A DNA stretch of 64,000 nucleotides from assembly GCF_001717505.1 (NCBI RefSeq), contig NZ_CP017037.1, forward strand, positions 969,001-1,033,000. The letters run 5' to 3'. The notes beneath the pieces were generated by a model that was given only the letters and a program-made list of their open reading frames with translations, was not told the DNA's origin and did no database searches. Of the stretch, positions 43,002-50,574 are shown piece by piece. The stretch comes from Dialister pneumosintes (lineage in GTDB: Bacteria; Bacillota; Negativicutes; Veillonellales; Dialisteraceae). The position numbers and the translations under genes were made by a program. The first letter of the stretch is position 1. Each line of letters opens with the position of its first letter.

Positions 43002-43115
43002 ATGTATATAAGCAGAACTACTTTTGTAGCAAAGATTAATAACATTGAATCCAGTGTATCCACTCTTATAACTAAAAGAGTTATTCCTCCCATCCAAGGC
43101 GCTTTTATATATTAG
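43002..43115 (+). CDS. Small ORF, 37 aa, possible leader peptide
   Basis: Encodes MYISRTTFVAKINNIESSVS... ending QGAFIY, preceded by a near-perfect AAGGAGGTGG ribosome site 9 bases before the ATG. It has no hydrophobic segment and resembles no family I know. A hairpin with a T-rich tail follows 3 bases after the stop, so it could form a self-contained unit or be the translated part of the MATE leader. The stretch CCTCCCATCC near its 3' end is complementary in parts to its own ribosome site (GGAGG, GGATGG). An alternative start two codons earlier (42996) is too close to the ribosome site. Confidence 0.45.
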   Translation: MYISRTTFVAKINNIESSVSTLITKRVIPPIQGAFIY

Positions 43116-43118
43116 TGT

Positions 43119-43150
43119 GAACAGCGGATTTGCTGTTCTATTTTTAATTT
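43119..43150 (+). terminator. Terminator after the small ORF
   Basis: GAACAGC (43119-43125) and GCTGTTC (43132-43138) with a 6-base loop, followed by TATTTTTAATTT. Confidence 0.7.
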
Positions 43151-43158
43151 ACATTGTT

Positions 43159-43273
43159 GTAAGCGTCTCTATTTTTATATTGAAAAAGTTTCTCTACAGC
43201 TATATGCTTTTAGAGGGTTACTATATCTTTTTATAAGATAAGAATGAATAGACGCTTACCGGCGTCTTTTTTT
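43159..43273 (+). promoter_or_regulatory. Attenuator or riboswitch-like leader of the MATE gene
   Basis: GTAAGCGTCT (43159-43168) and AGACGCTTAC (43250-43259) are perfectly complementary over 10 bases and enclose two hairpins: CTCTA..AGC-GCT..TAGAG (43192-43215) and TATCTT-AAGATA (43224-43240). The second strand's AGACGC can instead pair with GCGTCT (43262-43267) to make a terminator followed by TTTTTT (to 43273). The two foldings exclude each other, the signature of a transcription attenuator. It fits no riboswitch class I can name. Confidence 0.65.
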
Positions 43274-43294
43274 ATTTCTATAGGTGATTACATT

Positions 43295-44635
43295 ATGTTT
43301 ACTCAAATACATCGTCATATAAAACAACTCATGACAGTAATGATTCCTATACTTATTGCACAAATCTCTGTTGTAGGAATGAACTTTATTAACACTGCGA
43401 TGAGTGGACATGCAGGACCAAATGATCTGGCCGGTGTATCTGTTGGAGCGGGTCTTTGTTATCCTCCATTAGCATCCATTGTAGGGTTATTAATGGCAGG
43501 AACACCTATGCTAGCTCAATTAAAAGGACGACGAGATAAAAAAAATATTCCTATCGTAGTCCGTACAGGACTATTTTTAGCTATAATTATAGGAGTTATT
43601 TTTATAACTTCTTATTTCCTGTTTATTGATACACTCATGAATTCCTTGCAATTAACTCCACCGGTAGAAAAAATTGCACGTGGATATTTACTGGCTATGA
43701 TGGGCTCTGTATTCTTTGAAGCATTAGTTATTCCACTTCGTGCTCTAACTGATACAATAGGAAATACTTCCATATCTATGAAACTATTCTTGATTGCTCT
43801 TCCAATCAATGCCTTGTTTAATTATCTTTTAATTTATGGGAATTTTGGATTCCCCCAATTAGGTGGAATCGGATCCGGAATCTCAAGCATGATTACCTAT
43901 ATTATATTATTTTTATTGTTTTTATACATTACCTGGTCTGATTCTCGTTTTATGGGGAAAAAAATATTTTCCCAGATTACAACTACGAAAAAAATTTGGA
44001 AAGAGTATCTTTCATTAGGTTTGCCAAATGGCTTAGGTATATTTATGGAAACCTCTCTATTTGGACTCATTATTATATTTATTGCAAAATTTGGAACAAC
44101 AGTACTGGCTGCTTATCAAGTTGCTAATAATTTTTCAACACTTGCTTATATGTTTCCGCTCTCGTGTTCTATGGCATTAACAATTCTGGTAGGCACAGCA
44201 GTTGGTGGAGAAAATTATGACAAAGCACGAACTTTTCGTTCTGCCGGACTATTTTTATCTATTATAGGTTCTTTTATTACATTTATTTTAACCATTACAC
44301 TTAGAGAAGAAATTGCCTCCATTTACTCTGCTGACCTTACTGTTATAAAAGAAGCCGGACACTTTTTAATTTATGCAGCGGCTTGGCAAATGTTTGATGC
44401 TATTGCTGCTCCAATACAAGGAATCCTACGTGGATATAAAGATGCACAAATACCATTCTTCCTTATGTTAATCGCTTACTGGGGTATTTGCTTCCCGTCT
44501 TGTTTATTCTTAGATCATACATTAGGAAATGGCGCCTTTGCTTACTGGCAAGGTATAGATTTTGGAATTGCCTGCTCTGCAATTCTAGTAACTCTTCGAT
44601 TAATTTATGTAGAGAAAAAACACAAAATAAATTAA
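43295..44635 (+). CDS. MATE-family efflux transporter 1
   Basis: Twelve-helix multidrug/toxin exporter of the NorM/MdtK branch, driven by Na+ or H+. Both halves show repeats typical of MATE: MNFINTAMSGHAGPNDLAGVSVG in helix 1-2, and PLSCSMALTILVGTAVGGENYDKAR and DAIAAPIQGILRGYKD in the second half. The ATG at 43295 (AGGTGATTAC upstream) gives 446 aa; an in-frame ATG at 43244 lies inside the attenuator stem and has no ribosome site. A paralogue of almost equal length lies at 52953-54296. Position amid polyamine genes suggests, but does not prove, polyamine-related export. Confidence 0.9.
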   Translation: MFTQIHRHIKQLMTVMIPILIAQISVVGMNFINTAMSGHAGPNDLAGVSVGAGLCYPPLASIVGLLMAGTPMLAQLKGRRDKKNIPIVVRTGLFLAIIIGVIFITSYFLFIDTLMNSLQLTPPVEKIARGYLLAMMGSVFFEALVIPLRALTDTIGNTSISMKLFLIALPINALFNYLLIYGNFGFPQLGGIGSGISSMITYIILFLLFLYITWSDSRFMGKKIFSQITTTKKIWKEYLSLGLPNGLGIFMETSLFGLIIIFIAKFGTTVLAAYQVANNFSTLAYMFPLSCSMALTILVGTAVGGENYDKARTFRSAGLFLSIIGSFITFILTITLREEIASIYSADLTVIKEAGHFLIYAAAWQMFDAIAAPIQGILRGYKDAQIPFFLMLIAYWGICFPSCLFLDHTLGNGAFAYWQGIDFGIACSAILVTLRLIYVEKKHKIN

Positions 44636-44671
44636 TTTATTAAGAAACTCCTTTTATAAAAAATATAGAGA

Positions 44672-44707
44672 CTAAAAAAAGACGAACGCTTTGTTCGTCT
44701 TTTTTAG
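44672..44707. terminator. Bidirectional terminator MATE/potE
   Basis: CTAAAAAAAGACGAAC (44672-44687) pairs with GTTCGTCTTTTTTAG (44693-44707) around a GCTTT loop, with T tracts on both strands. Confidence 0.85.
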
Positions 44708-44739
44708 TGATTGGGTCTTAGCGGATATAATTAAATTTC

Positions 44740-46065
44740 TTATGCAGCTTTGTGAACTTCCATATTTCTTTCGTAGTCGTAACGTGGAGAAATATAGCCG
44801 TAGAACATCCAGCCAGCGAATGTTACCAATGCACCGTAGGTGCAGGCATCCATTCCGCATGCGTAGCATGCGTACAAGCTGTATGCAGTGCCAAGAGTTG
44901 CTGCAATCATTGGCATACCGGTTTCATCACCCTTGCCACCGCAGATCATAATAATCTTAACAGCAGCCATGCAGAGGATGTATGGAACGAGGTTTGTAAT
45001 TGTTGCAAGGTTTACCAATACTTCGAACTGTTCGTTCAAGCTTGGGCTAATTGCAGAAAGACCAAGTAATGTCTGGATACCGCCGAGAATAAGCATTCCC
45101 ATGTATGGAGCACCCTTACCATTAACCTTAGCGAATACTTCCGGAATAAATCCTTCATCAGCCATTGCCTTGAAGATATTCGGAACAGTAAACTGCCAGC
45201 CCAACAAGGAACCGAGACAAGCTAAGGTCATGAGACCCATTACCAACTTACCTACTGCCGGTCCGAACATATGAGCATATGCAAGTCCGAATGGAGCAGA
45301 GCTCTGTACGATTTCTTCAGCAGAAAGCATACCAAACATTACGTTGGTAGAAGCAATGTATACTACTGCGCAAAGAGCGGTAGCAAACAATACTGCCTTC
45401 GGAACAGCTTCTTCCGGATTTTCAACTGCGTCAGCGTTAGCACAAGCAGATTCCAATCCGAGGAAGGACCACAAAGTCATGGTAATAGCATTGGTTGCAG
45501 CTTCGCCGAATGGCATATCATGTACGTTCCAGTTTGCAGCGTACATATCACCGGAGAAGAAGAACCAACCAGCGGTAGAGATAATCAGAATTGGAGCAAT
45601 TACACCCCAAACTGTTACAGAACCGATCTTACCAGTAATGGATGGGCCACCGAAGTTTGGTAATGTGGTGATCCACAATACTGCAATAGTTGCAGCACAA
45701 GACATAATTGGGCTAAGTTCCGCATCAAAGAATACCACACCATAACCTACAGCAGAGGTAGCAATAGCAACGTTCGCAATAACAAGAGATACGCCATAGG
45801 TATAGCCGCAAAGGAAGTTTCCGCCCTTGCCGAATGGATATTCTGCATAACCACTCATGCCGCCCGGTCTCTTGCTGTACATACCACACTTAGCAAATGC
45901 ATAAGCGAGGAGCATAGAGCCTACTGCTGTAACTAACCAAGATACGATGGAAAGTCCACCTACCTGAGCAAGCTTTGCAGGGAGCATGATGATGCCGGAA
46001 CCCATCATGTTAACAGCTGTAATAATAATAAGCTGTGTCACACTCATCTTCTTAGAGTTTTCCAT
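44740..46065 (-). CDS. potE: Putrescine-ornithine antiporter (PotE-like APC transporter)
   Basis: Amino acid-polyamine-organocation carrier, 441 aa (E. coli PotE 439), about twelve helices. It begins MSVTQLIIITAVNMMGSGIIMLPAKLAQVGG, the PotE/CadB signature with GSGI in the unwound helix 1, and has the SLLGWQFTVPNIFKAMADEGFIPEVFAKVNGKGAP segment of that branch. Together with an ornithine decarboxylase it exchanges internal putrescine for external ornithine, giving acid resistance and proton motive force. I chose ATG 46065 because AAAGGAG lies before it. GC-rich codon use matches the decarboxylases. Other basic amino acid-amine pairs are possible. Confidence 0.88.
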   Translation of the reverse strand: MENSKKMSVTQLIIITAVNMMGSGIIMLPAKLAQVGGLSIVSWLVTAVGSMLLAYAFAKCGMYSKRPGGMSGYAEYPFGKGGNFLCGYTYGVSLVIANVAIATSAVGYGVVFFDAELSPIMSCAATIAVLWITTLPNFGGPSITGKIGSVTVWGVIAPILIISTAGWFFFSGDMYAANWNVHDMPFGEAATNAITMTLWSFLGLESACANADAVENPEEAVPKAVLFATALCAVVYIASTNVMFGMLSAEEIVQSSAPFGLAYAHMFGPAVGKLVMGLMTLACLGSLLGWQFTVPNIFKAMADEGFIPEVFAKVNGKGAPYMGMLILGGIQTLLGLSAISPSLNEQFEVLVNLATITNLVPYILCMAAVKIIMICGGKGDETGMPMIAATLGTAYSLYACYACGMDACTYGALVTFAGWMFYGYISPRYDYERNMEVHKAA

Positions 46066-46434
46066 TATAACACTCCTTTGGATATATGTATAAAACAATA
46101 TACCCAACAAATAATAATCCTTAAAAAGATTATGGATTGTTTAACTACACTGAAATGAACCTTTCAGTGCTCCGCTATGGACCCTATCAGATGAAACACG
46201 TACTCACACGTGCAACTAAATTATACACTAATTTTACAAAAATCTCCATAGTTTATTTATACCAAATTCTTCTTGTTTATTAAGTTATTTATTTATGTCT
46301 ATAAACAAATAAATAACTTAATGTTATATTATTTTTACTACTTATTAACTACAGTATTATACATATAATAAATCGCAATGTATAAATTAGATAGTCATAT
46401 TCTTCTTTCTTGGAGTTCAAGTTTATATAAAATG
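46066..46434. other. Leader and gap between potE and decarboxylase copy 2
   Basis: No ORF. The potE leader on the minus strand holds hairpins CACGT...ACGTG (46197-46212) and CACTGAAA...TTTCAGTG (46148-46169), and a TATAAT-like -10 near 46220. Further on is a perfect 16-base inverted repeat (46279-46294 and 46307-46322, core AAGTTATTTATTT), which may stop read-through from copy 2 or act as an operator. Confidence 0.5.
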
Positions 46435-46463
46435 AAAAAGGCGAAGAAAATCTTCGCCTTTTT
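46435..46463 (-). terminator. Terminator of ornithine decarboxylase copy 2
   Basis: AAAAAGGCGAAGA (46435-46447) and TCTTCGCCTTTTT (46451-46463) with a 3-base loop, 33 bases past the stop. Confidence 0.85.
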
Positions 46464-46495
46464 ATTAACACAAACTTGTTGTTTGTATTTGCAAA

Positions 46496-48733
46496 TTATC
46501 TTGCATCAGCATCACGTAATGCTTTACGTTCTGCAGCAGTCTTGATGTATCTTTCTTCTGTTTCTTTATCGAGACAGTATGCAAATGCACGAACAGATCC
46601 ATCTTCAACCGGCTGGAAGTATACACCCTGAATTTCCGGTGTAAATCCTGGCAACTGGTTAATACCTTCTTCTAATGCGAGGAAGTAGTCAACGCAAGTG
46701 TCAGACCAACGTTCACCCGGTTGCATGGTCAAGATTCCTGGTGGGTATGGAAGTGCACCTTCAAGACCTACACGACCTCTAGCTTCAGAAAGTTTTACCA
46801 ATTCACAGTGACCACGAACGAGTTCATAGTTAGCATCCTGTGGAGCCATGAAGTATTCAGGCAAGAAGTCCTTCATGAACAAGCGCTGCTGTAAACGGTT
46901 AACCTTACGAGCGGAGTAGAAGTCTTGCATCTTCTGAGCAAGATCTCTAATGGTAAAGCCCTTATAAGTATCTTCGTTAGCATAATAAATAGCTGGAAGT
47001 ACTTCAGACATTGGAGCATTTTCATCTACAAGTCTTTCGAATTCGCAGAGCTTAGCAACAAGGTCAGCAACCTTAGTCATATCGGTTCCCGGGGTGAGCA
47101 AGAACAAGATAGCATTCAAGTCATTCTTTTCAGGAATGAGGTTGTTAGCCTGGAGATACTTGGACAAAATAGCACCGTGGATACCGAATTCAGTATACTC
47201 ACCGGTCTTCAAATCAATACCTGGTGTCATTAACTGAAGTTTGCATGGATCCAATAAGAACTGGCCTTCGCCGTATCCTTCAAACCCGTGCCATTCAGCA
47301 CCTGGAGTAAGTGTCCAGTATGCCATGTCATTAGCCATCTTTTCAGTATCGCCATCTTCCCATGGTTTGCCATGAACAGTTGCAGGAAGCATTGGACGGA
47401 GGTAATGGCAGTTACGGATAATTGCCTTACGTAATTCGATACCAGCCTTAACTACCTGCTTCCAGAGATATCTACCTGCTTTACCTTCTTGCATCTTAGC
47501 GTTTACGTCAAGAGATGCGAAGATGGAATAAATTGGAGATGTAGATTCATGAAGCATGAATGTGTTGTTCAAACGCTTGTGGTTTACATAACGAGCCTGT
47601 CCCTTAACATGTTTATCTTTCTTGAGAATCTGAGATGCCTGGGAGAAACCAGCTAACTGTTTATGAACAGACTGAGTTACGAAGATACCCGGATCTTCCG
47701 GCTTGAGGTCGAGAAGCAATGGACTGCAGTCCTTCATCATTGGAATGAACTGTTCATAACCAACCCATGCAGAGTCGAACAAGATATAGTCGCAAAGATG
47801 ACCAATCTTATCTACTACCTGACGTGCACTGTAGATACAACCGTCATAAGTACCGAGCTGAATAACTGCTAAACGAACCGGTCTTTCAGCCTTAGCTCTT
47901 ACAGGATCACGTTCTGCAATTGCATTACGAATATATTCTTCAGTGAAACAGTGATTCTTAATACCACCGATGGATCCGAATGGGTTACGAGCATCTTCCA
48001 TGTATACCGGAATAGCACCTGCCTGAATCAAAGCCCCCTGAGAAATAGACTTGTGATTATTTCTATCATAAAGAACAATATCACCTGGAGCTAAAACAGC
48101 ATTGAGAACCATCTTGTTTGCTGTAGAAGTACCGTTCAATACGAAATAAGCTTTGTCTGCATCAAATACTTCTGCTGCATGACGTTCTGCATCCAATGGA
48201 GCACCTTCATGGAGAAGTAAATCACCCATACCTGCATCAGAGCAAGAGCAGTCAGACAAGAACATATTCTTTCCAAAGAATTCATAGAACCGACGTCCTG
48301 CCGGGTGCTGTAAGAAAGATTCACCGCCATGGTGACCTGGTGTTGTCCAGGAGTTACGACCGCTGTCTGCATAATCAGATAATGCTTTGAAGAATGGCGG
48401 AATAAGTCCAGCTTCATAATTCTTAGCAGCTTTTTCGATCTGATATACGAAGACTTCATGCTTAGATTCACCAATGTTAATTGCACCTTTAATCTTGCCC
48501 TGGAGACAATCCGGGAGAGTTTCGTTTTCAACGAGAACTGCAAATACCGGAATACCAAAAGCTGCAATAGCTTCATTAGCATCTAAGAATTTAATGTCAT
48601 CTTCTGCATCAGTAATAATAACTGCAGATACGTCAGTGTAATCTGTTTTCTTAAGACAAGCTAATTCACGACCTTCAATCGCACCGAATGCAGCCAATGC
48701 TTTTTCGGTATAAGCAAACTTGAGTTGTTTCAT
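46496..48733 (-). CDS. Ornithine decarboxylase, large PLP type, copy 2
   Basis: A 745-aa paralogue of copy 1, roughly two-thirds identical by eye over the catalytic core. Wing domain LKKTDYTDVSAVIITDAED, PLP domain with TPGHHGG, GTSTANKMVLNA and DRNNHKS, and the PLP Lys in TQSVHKQLAGFSQAS, which is closer to the standard SpeC/SpeF text than copy 1. The C-terminus is extended by about 20 charged residues (TAAERKALRDADAR). TGGAGG precedes the ATG. Same strand as potE, as in speF-potE pairs, though here potE lies downstream with separate leaders. Substrate split between the two copies (for example ornithine versus lysine) is possible. Confidence 0.9.
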   Translation of the reverse strand: MKQLKFAYTEKALAAFGAIEGRELACLKKTDYTDVSAVIITDAEDDIKFLDANEAIAAFGIPVFAVLVENETLPDCLQGKIKGAINIGESKHEVFVYQIEKAAKNYEAGLIPPFFKALSDYADSGRNSWTTPGHHGGESFLQHPAGRRFYEFFGKNMFLSDCSCSDAGMGDLLLHEGAPLDAERHAAEVFDADKAYFVLNGTSTANKMVLNAVLAPGDIVLYDRNNHKSISQGALIQAGAIPVYMEDARNPFGSIGGIKNHCFTEEYIRNAIAERDPVRAKAERPVRLAVIQLGTYDGCIYSARQVVDKIGHLCDYILFDSAWVGYEQFIPMMKDCSPLLLDLKPEDPGIFVTQSVHKQLAGFSQASQILKKDKHVKGQARYVNHKRLNNTFMLHESTSPIYSIFASLDVNAKMQEGKAGRYLWKQVVKAGIELRKAIIRNCHYLRPMLPATVHGKPWEDGDTEKMANDMAYWTLTPGAEWHGFEGYGEGQFLLDPCKLQLMTPGIDLKTGEYTEFGIHGAILSKYLQANNLIPEKNDLNAILFLLTPGTDMTKVADLVAKLCEFERLVDENAPMSEVLPAIYYANEDTYKGFTIRDLAQKMQDFYSARKVNRLQQRLFMKDFLPEYFMAPQDANYELVRGHCELVKLSEARGRVGLEGALPYPPGILTMQPGERWSDTCVDYFLALEEGINQLPGFTPEIQGVYFQPVEDGSVRAFAYCLDKETEERYIKTAAERKALRDADAR

Positions 48734-49320
48734 ACATGACCTCCATTAACAATTATGAAATTGCCAAAGCTTATATAACTGTGCGCACATAAAATAGCTT
48801 TTAGCCTTTACAACTCTACTTTACCACCCCACAAGTAACCTTGACTAATACTTTATAACGCAAAAATAAATTTTATGTAACAATTTATATGATAATATAT
48901 TATAAAAACCGTATATTTAGTTAAATATAGCTAAATTGATTATATTTTAATAAATTTTATCTTTTTATATAACTTTTGTATTATATATTTGTACTGTAAT
49001 TAAATCATAATTTAAGTTATAGTTTATTTATTTTATCAAAAGTTGTAATATTTTATTTATTATAATAAGCAACTCTCGGTTTATGCTGCATACATTTAAC
49101 TACGAATATTTTATATTTTGTTTATTTTGAATATATACATATTTAAAATAATTTAATATACATATTTTGTTTTTTATCATTTTGCTATATAATAAAGGTA
49201 TATATGTTAATTTAATTTGTTACTCATTTACCATTTTATTAACTTGTAATTATACATTTTTGTATAACATGGACTTTTATCTTTCTACATATCTAAGCGT
49301 TTTAATAGAGGAGAAATGTT
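48734..49320. other. 587-bp AT-rich gap, leader of decarboxylase copy 2
   Basis: The 110 bases next to the decarboxylase hold a probable minus-strand promoter (TTACAT, 17 bases, TATAAA) and a hairpin (48763-48806, GCCAAAGC with GCTTTTAGCC) capped by the palindrome TGTGCGCACA (48780-48789). The remaining roughly 450 bases are extremely AT-rich with no credible gene. The ribosome site GAGGAG for the aminotransferase lies at the far end. Confidence 0.5.
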
Positions 49321-50484
49321 ATGCATATTGAACCTTTTAAACTTGAGGAATGGTTAAAAAAACGGGAATCTAATACAAAATATAATTTAGCAGAAAACTG
49401 CGTTTATGCAGTAACACTTGATGACTTTATACAAATCACTAAAATCGATAAAAAACAATTTCTGTCAAAATTATGTCAAGTAAAATTGGATTATGGAAAT
49501 ATTGATGGTGGAACGCCCATACTAAAACAAGCAATTTCAGAGCTATATACAGAAATATTGCCGGAAAACATATTAGCAACACATGGTGCTACTTTTGCTA
49601 ATAGCCATCTTATTTGGTCCTTAATTGAACCTAATGATAATGTAATTGCGATTTATCCGGATTATCAACAATTTATTTCTCTCCCAAAATCTTTCGGTGC
49701 GGAAGTACGTATTCTTCATAGAGACCCTAAAAAAGGATATTCCATTTGTAAAGAAGAATTAGATGCACTTTGTGACAACAATACTAAATTAATTACACTT
49801 TCCAACCCCAATAATCCGACCGGAGCACTCTTAAGCCTCCATGAACTAAAAGAGCTTATTGAAGTGGCTCGCAAATATAATACTTATATCATTTGTGATG
49901 AGGTATATCGTCATGTGTTGCAAGATGATCAAGTATGCCCTTCTATTGCAGACCTTTATGAAAAAGGCATTTCTGTCGGTTCTATGTCAAAAGCTTGCTC
50001 CATGGCAGGTATTAGATTGGGATGGATTGCTACTAAAGATAAACAAGCTATGCAAAATATCAAATATCACATCGGTTATGATATGAGTAGTGTCGGTGGT
50101 ATAAAAGAATATATTGCAGCTATAGCATTAAAATATAAAAAAGCTTTAATTGATAGAAACATGAGTCTTCTCCGTGTAAATCTTATTACACTTGACGGAT
50201 GGTTACGGCAAAATAAAAATCACCTTTCCTATGTCTATCCTAAAGCAGGCTCTACTGTATTAGTTTTTTATGATTATGATGTACCATCTGAAAAGTTATG
50301 TAGTTATCTCTATAATACAACGGGAACTTTAATTACACCGGGAGATATCTTTAATGTTCCTCACAGTTTTCGAATTAGTTATGCATGTGATCATCGTCAA
50401 TTATTATCCGGTTTAGTTTGTTTAAGTGAAGTCTGTGAAAAATTAAATAATAATCCTCATTTTTTTGATGATATAAATCCATAA
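49321..50484 (+). CDS. Class I/II PLP aminotransferase
   Basis: Fold-type I aminotransferase, 387 aa. Visible hallmarks: LDYGNIDGGTPILKQAI (substrate-loop region), ATHGATFANSHL, SNPNNPTGALL (PLP-phosphate and ring contacts), CDEVYRH with the pyridine-N Asp, and the Schiff-base Lys in SVGSMSKACSMAGIRLGW. The C-terminal Arg for substrate carboxylate is likely in HSFRISYA. Specificity is not evident. GAGGAG lies before the ATG, and a terminator follows the stop. Its place beside the decarboxylase region could mean an amino acid or diamine substrate, but there is no direct evidence. Confidence 0.85.
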   Translation: MHIEPFKLEEWLKKRESNTKYNLAENCVYAVTLDDFIQITKIDKKQFLSKLCQVKLDYGNIDGGTPILKQAISELYTEILPENILATHGATFANSHLIWSLIEPNDNVIAIYPDYQQFISLPKSFGAEVRILHRDPKKGYSICKEELDALCDNNTKLITLSNPNNPTGALLSLHELKELIEVARKYNTYIICDEVYRHVLQDDQVCPSIADLYEKGISVGSMSKACSMAGIRLGWIATKDKQAMQNIKYHIGYDMSSVGGIKEYIAAIALKYKKALIDRNMSLLRVNLITLDGWLRQNKNHLSYVYPKAGSTVLVFYDYDVPSEKLCSYLYNTTGTLITPGDIFNVPHSFRISYACDHRQLLSGLVCLSEVCEKLNNNPHFFDDINP

Positions 50485-50517
50485 AAAGCAAGCGGCATAA
50501 TGCTGCTTGCTTTTTTT
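50483..50517 (+). terminator. Terminator of the aminotransferase gene
   Basis: AAAAAGCAAGC (50483-50493) with GCTTGCTTTTT (50505-50515) and a longer T run. Confidence 0.85.
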
Positions 50518-50524
50518 ATAAACA

Positions 50525-50555
50525 AAAAAGCATAATCACTAGGATTATGCTTTTT
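50525..50555 (-). terminator. Terminator of lysS
   Basis: Arms AAAAAGCATAATC and GATTATGCTTTTT (about 50525-50537 and 50543-50555) around ACTAG, 20 bases past the lysS stop. Confidence 0.85.
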
Positions 50556-50574
50556 ATTATGTACTTACTATGAA

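Noticed and set aside
43159-43273. Purine riboswitch as identity of the MATE leader
   Set aside because: Three-way layout is similar, but the junction lengths and the conserved core bases of purine aptamers are absent.
44888-45663. Two ORFs of about 130 aa antisense to potE
   Set aside because: Shadows of the PotE coding sequence; composition biased and no recognisable motifs.
46279-46322. Terminator for decarboxylase 2 or potE
   Set aside because: The 16-bp arms lack a clean U tract, and a better terminator lies at 46435-46463; left as an inverted repeat of unknown role.
49269-49331. 20-codon ORF overlapping the aminotransferase start
   Set aside because: No ribosome site, and the downstream GAGGAG is placed for the aminotransferase ATG.
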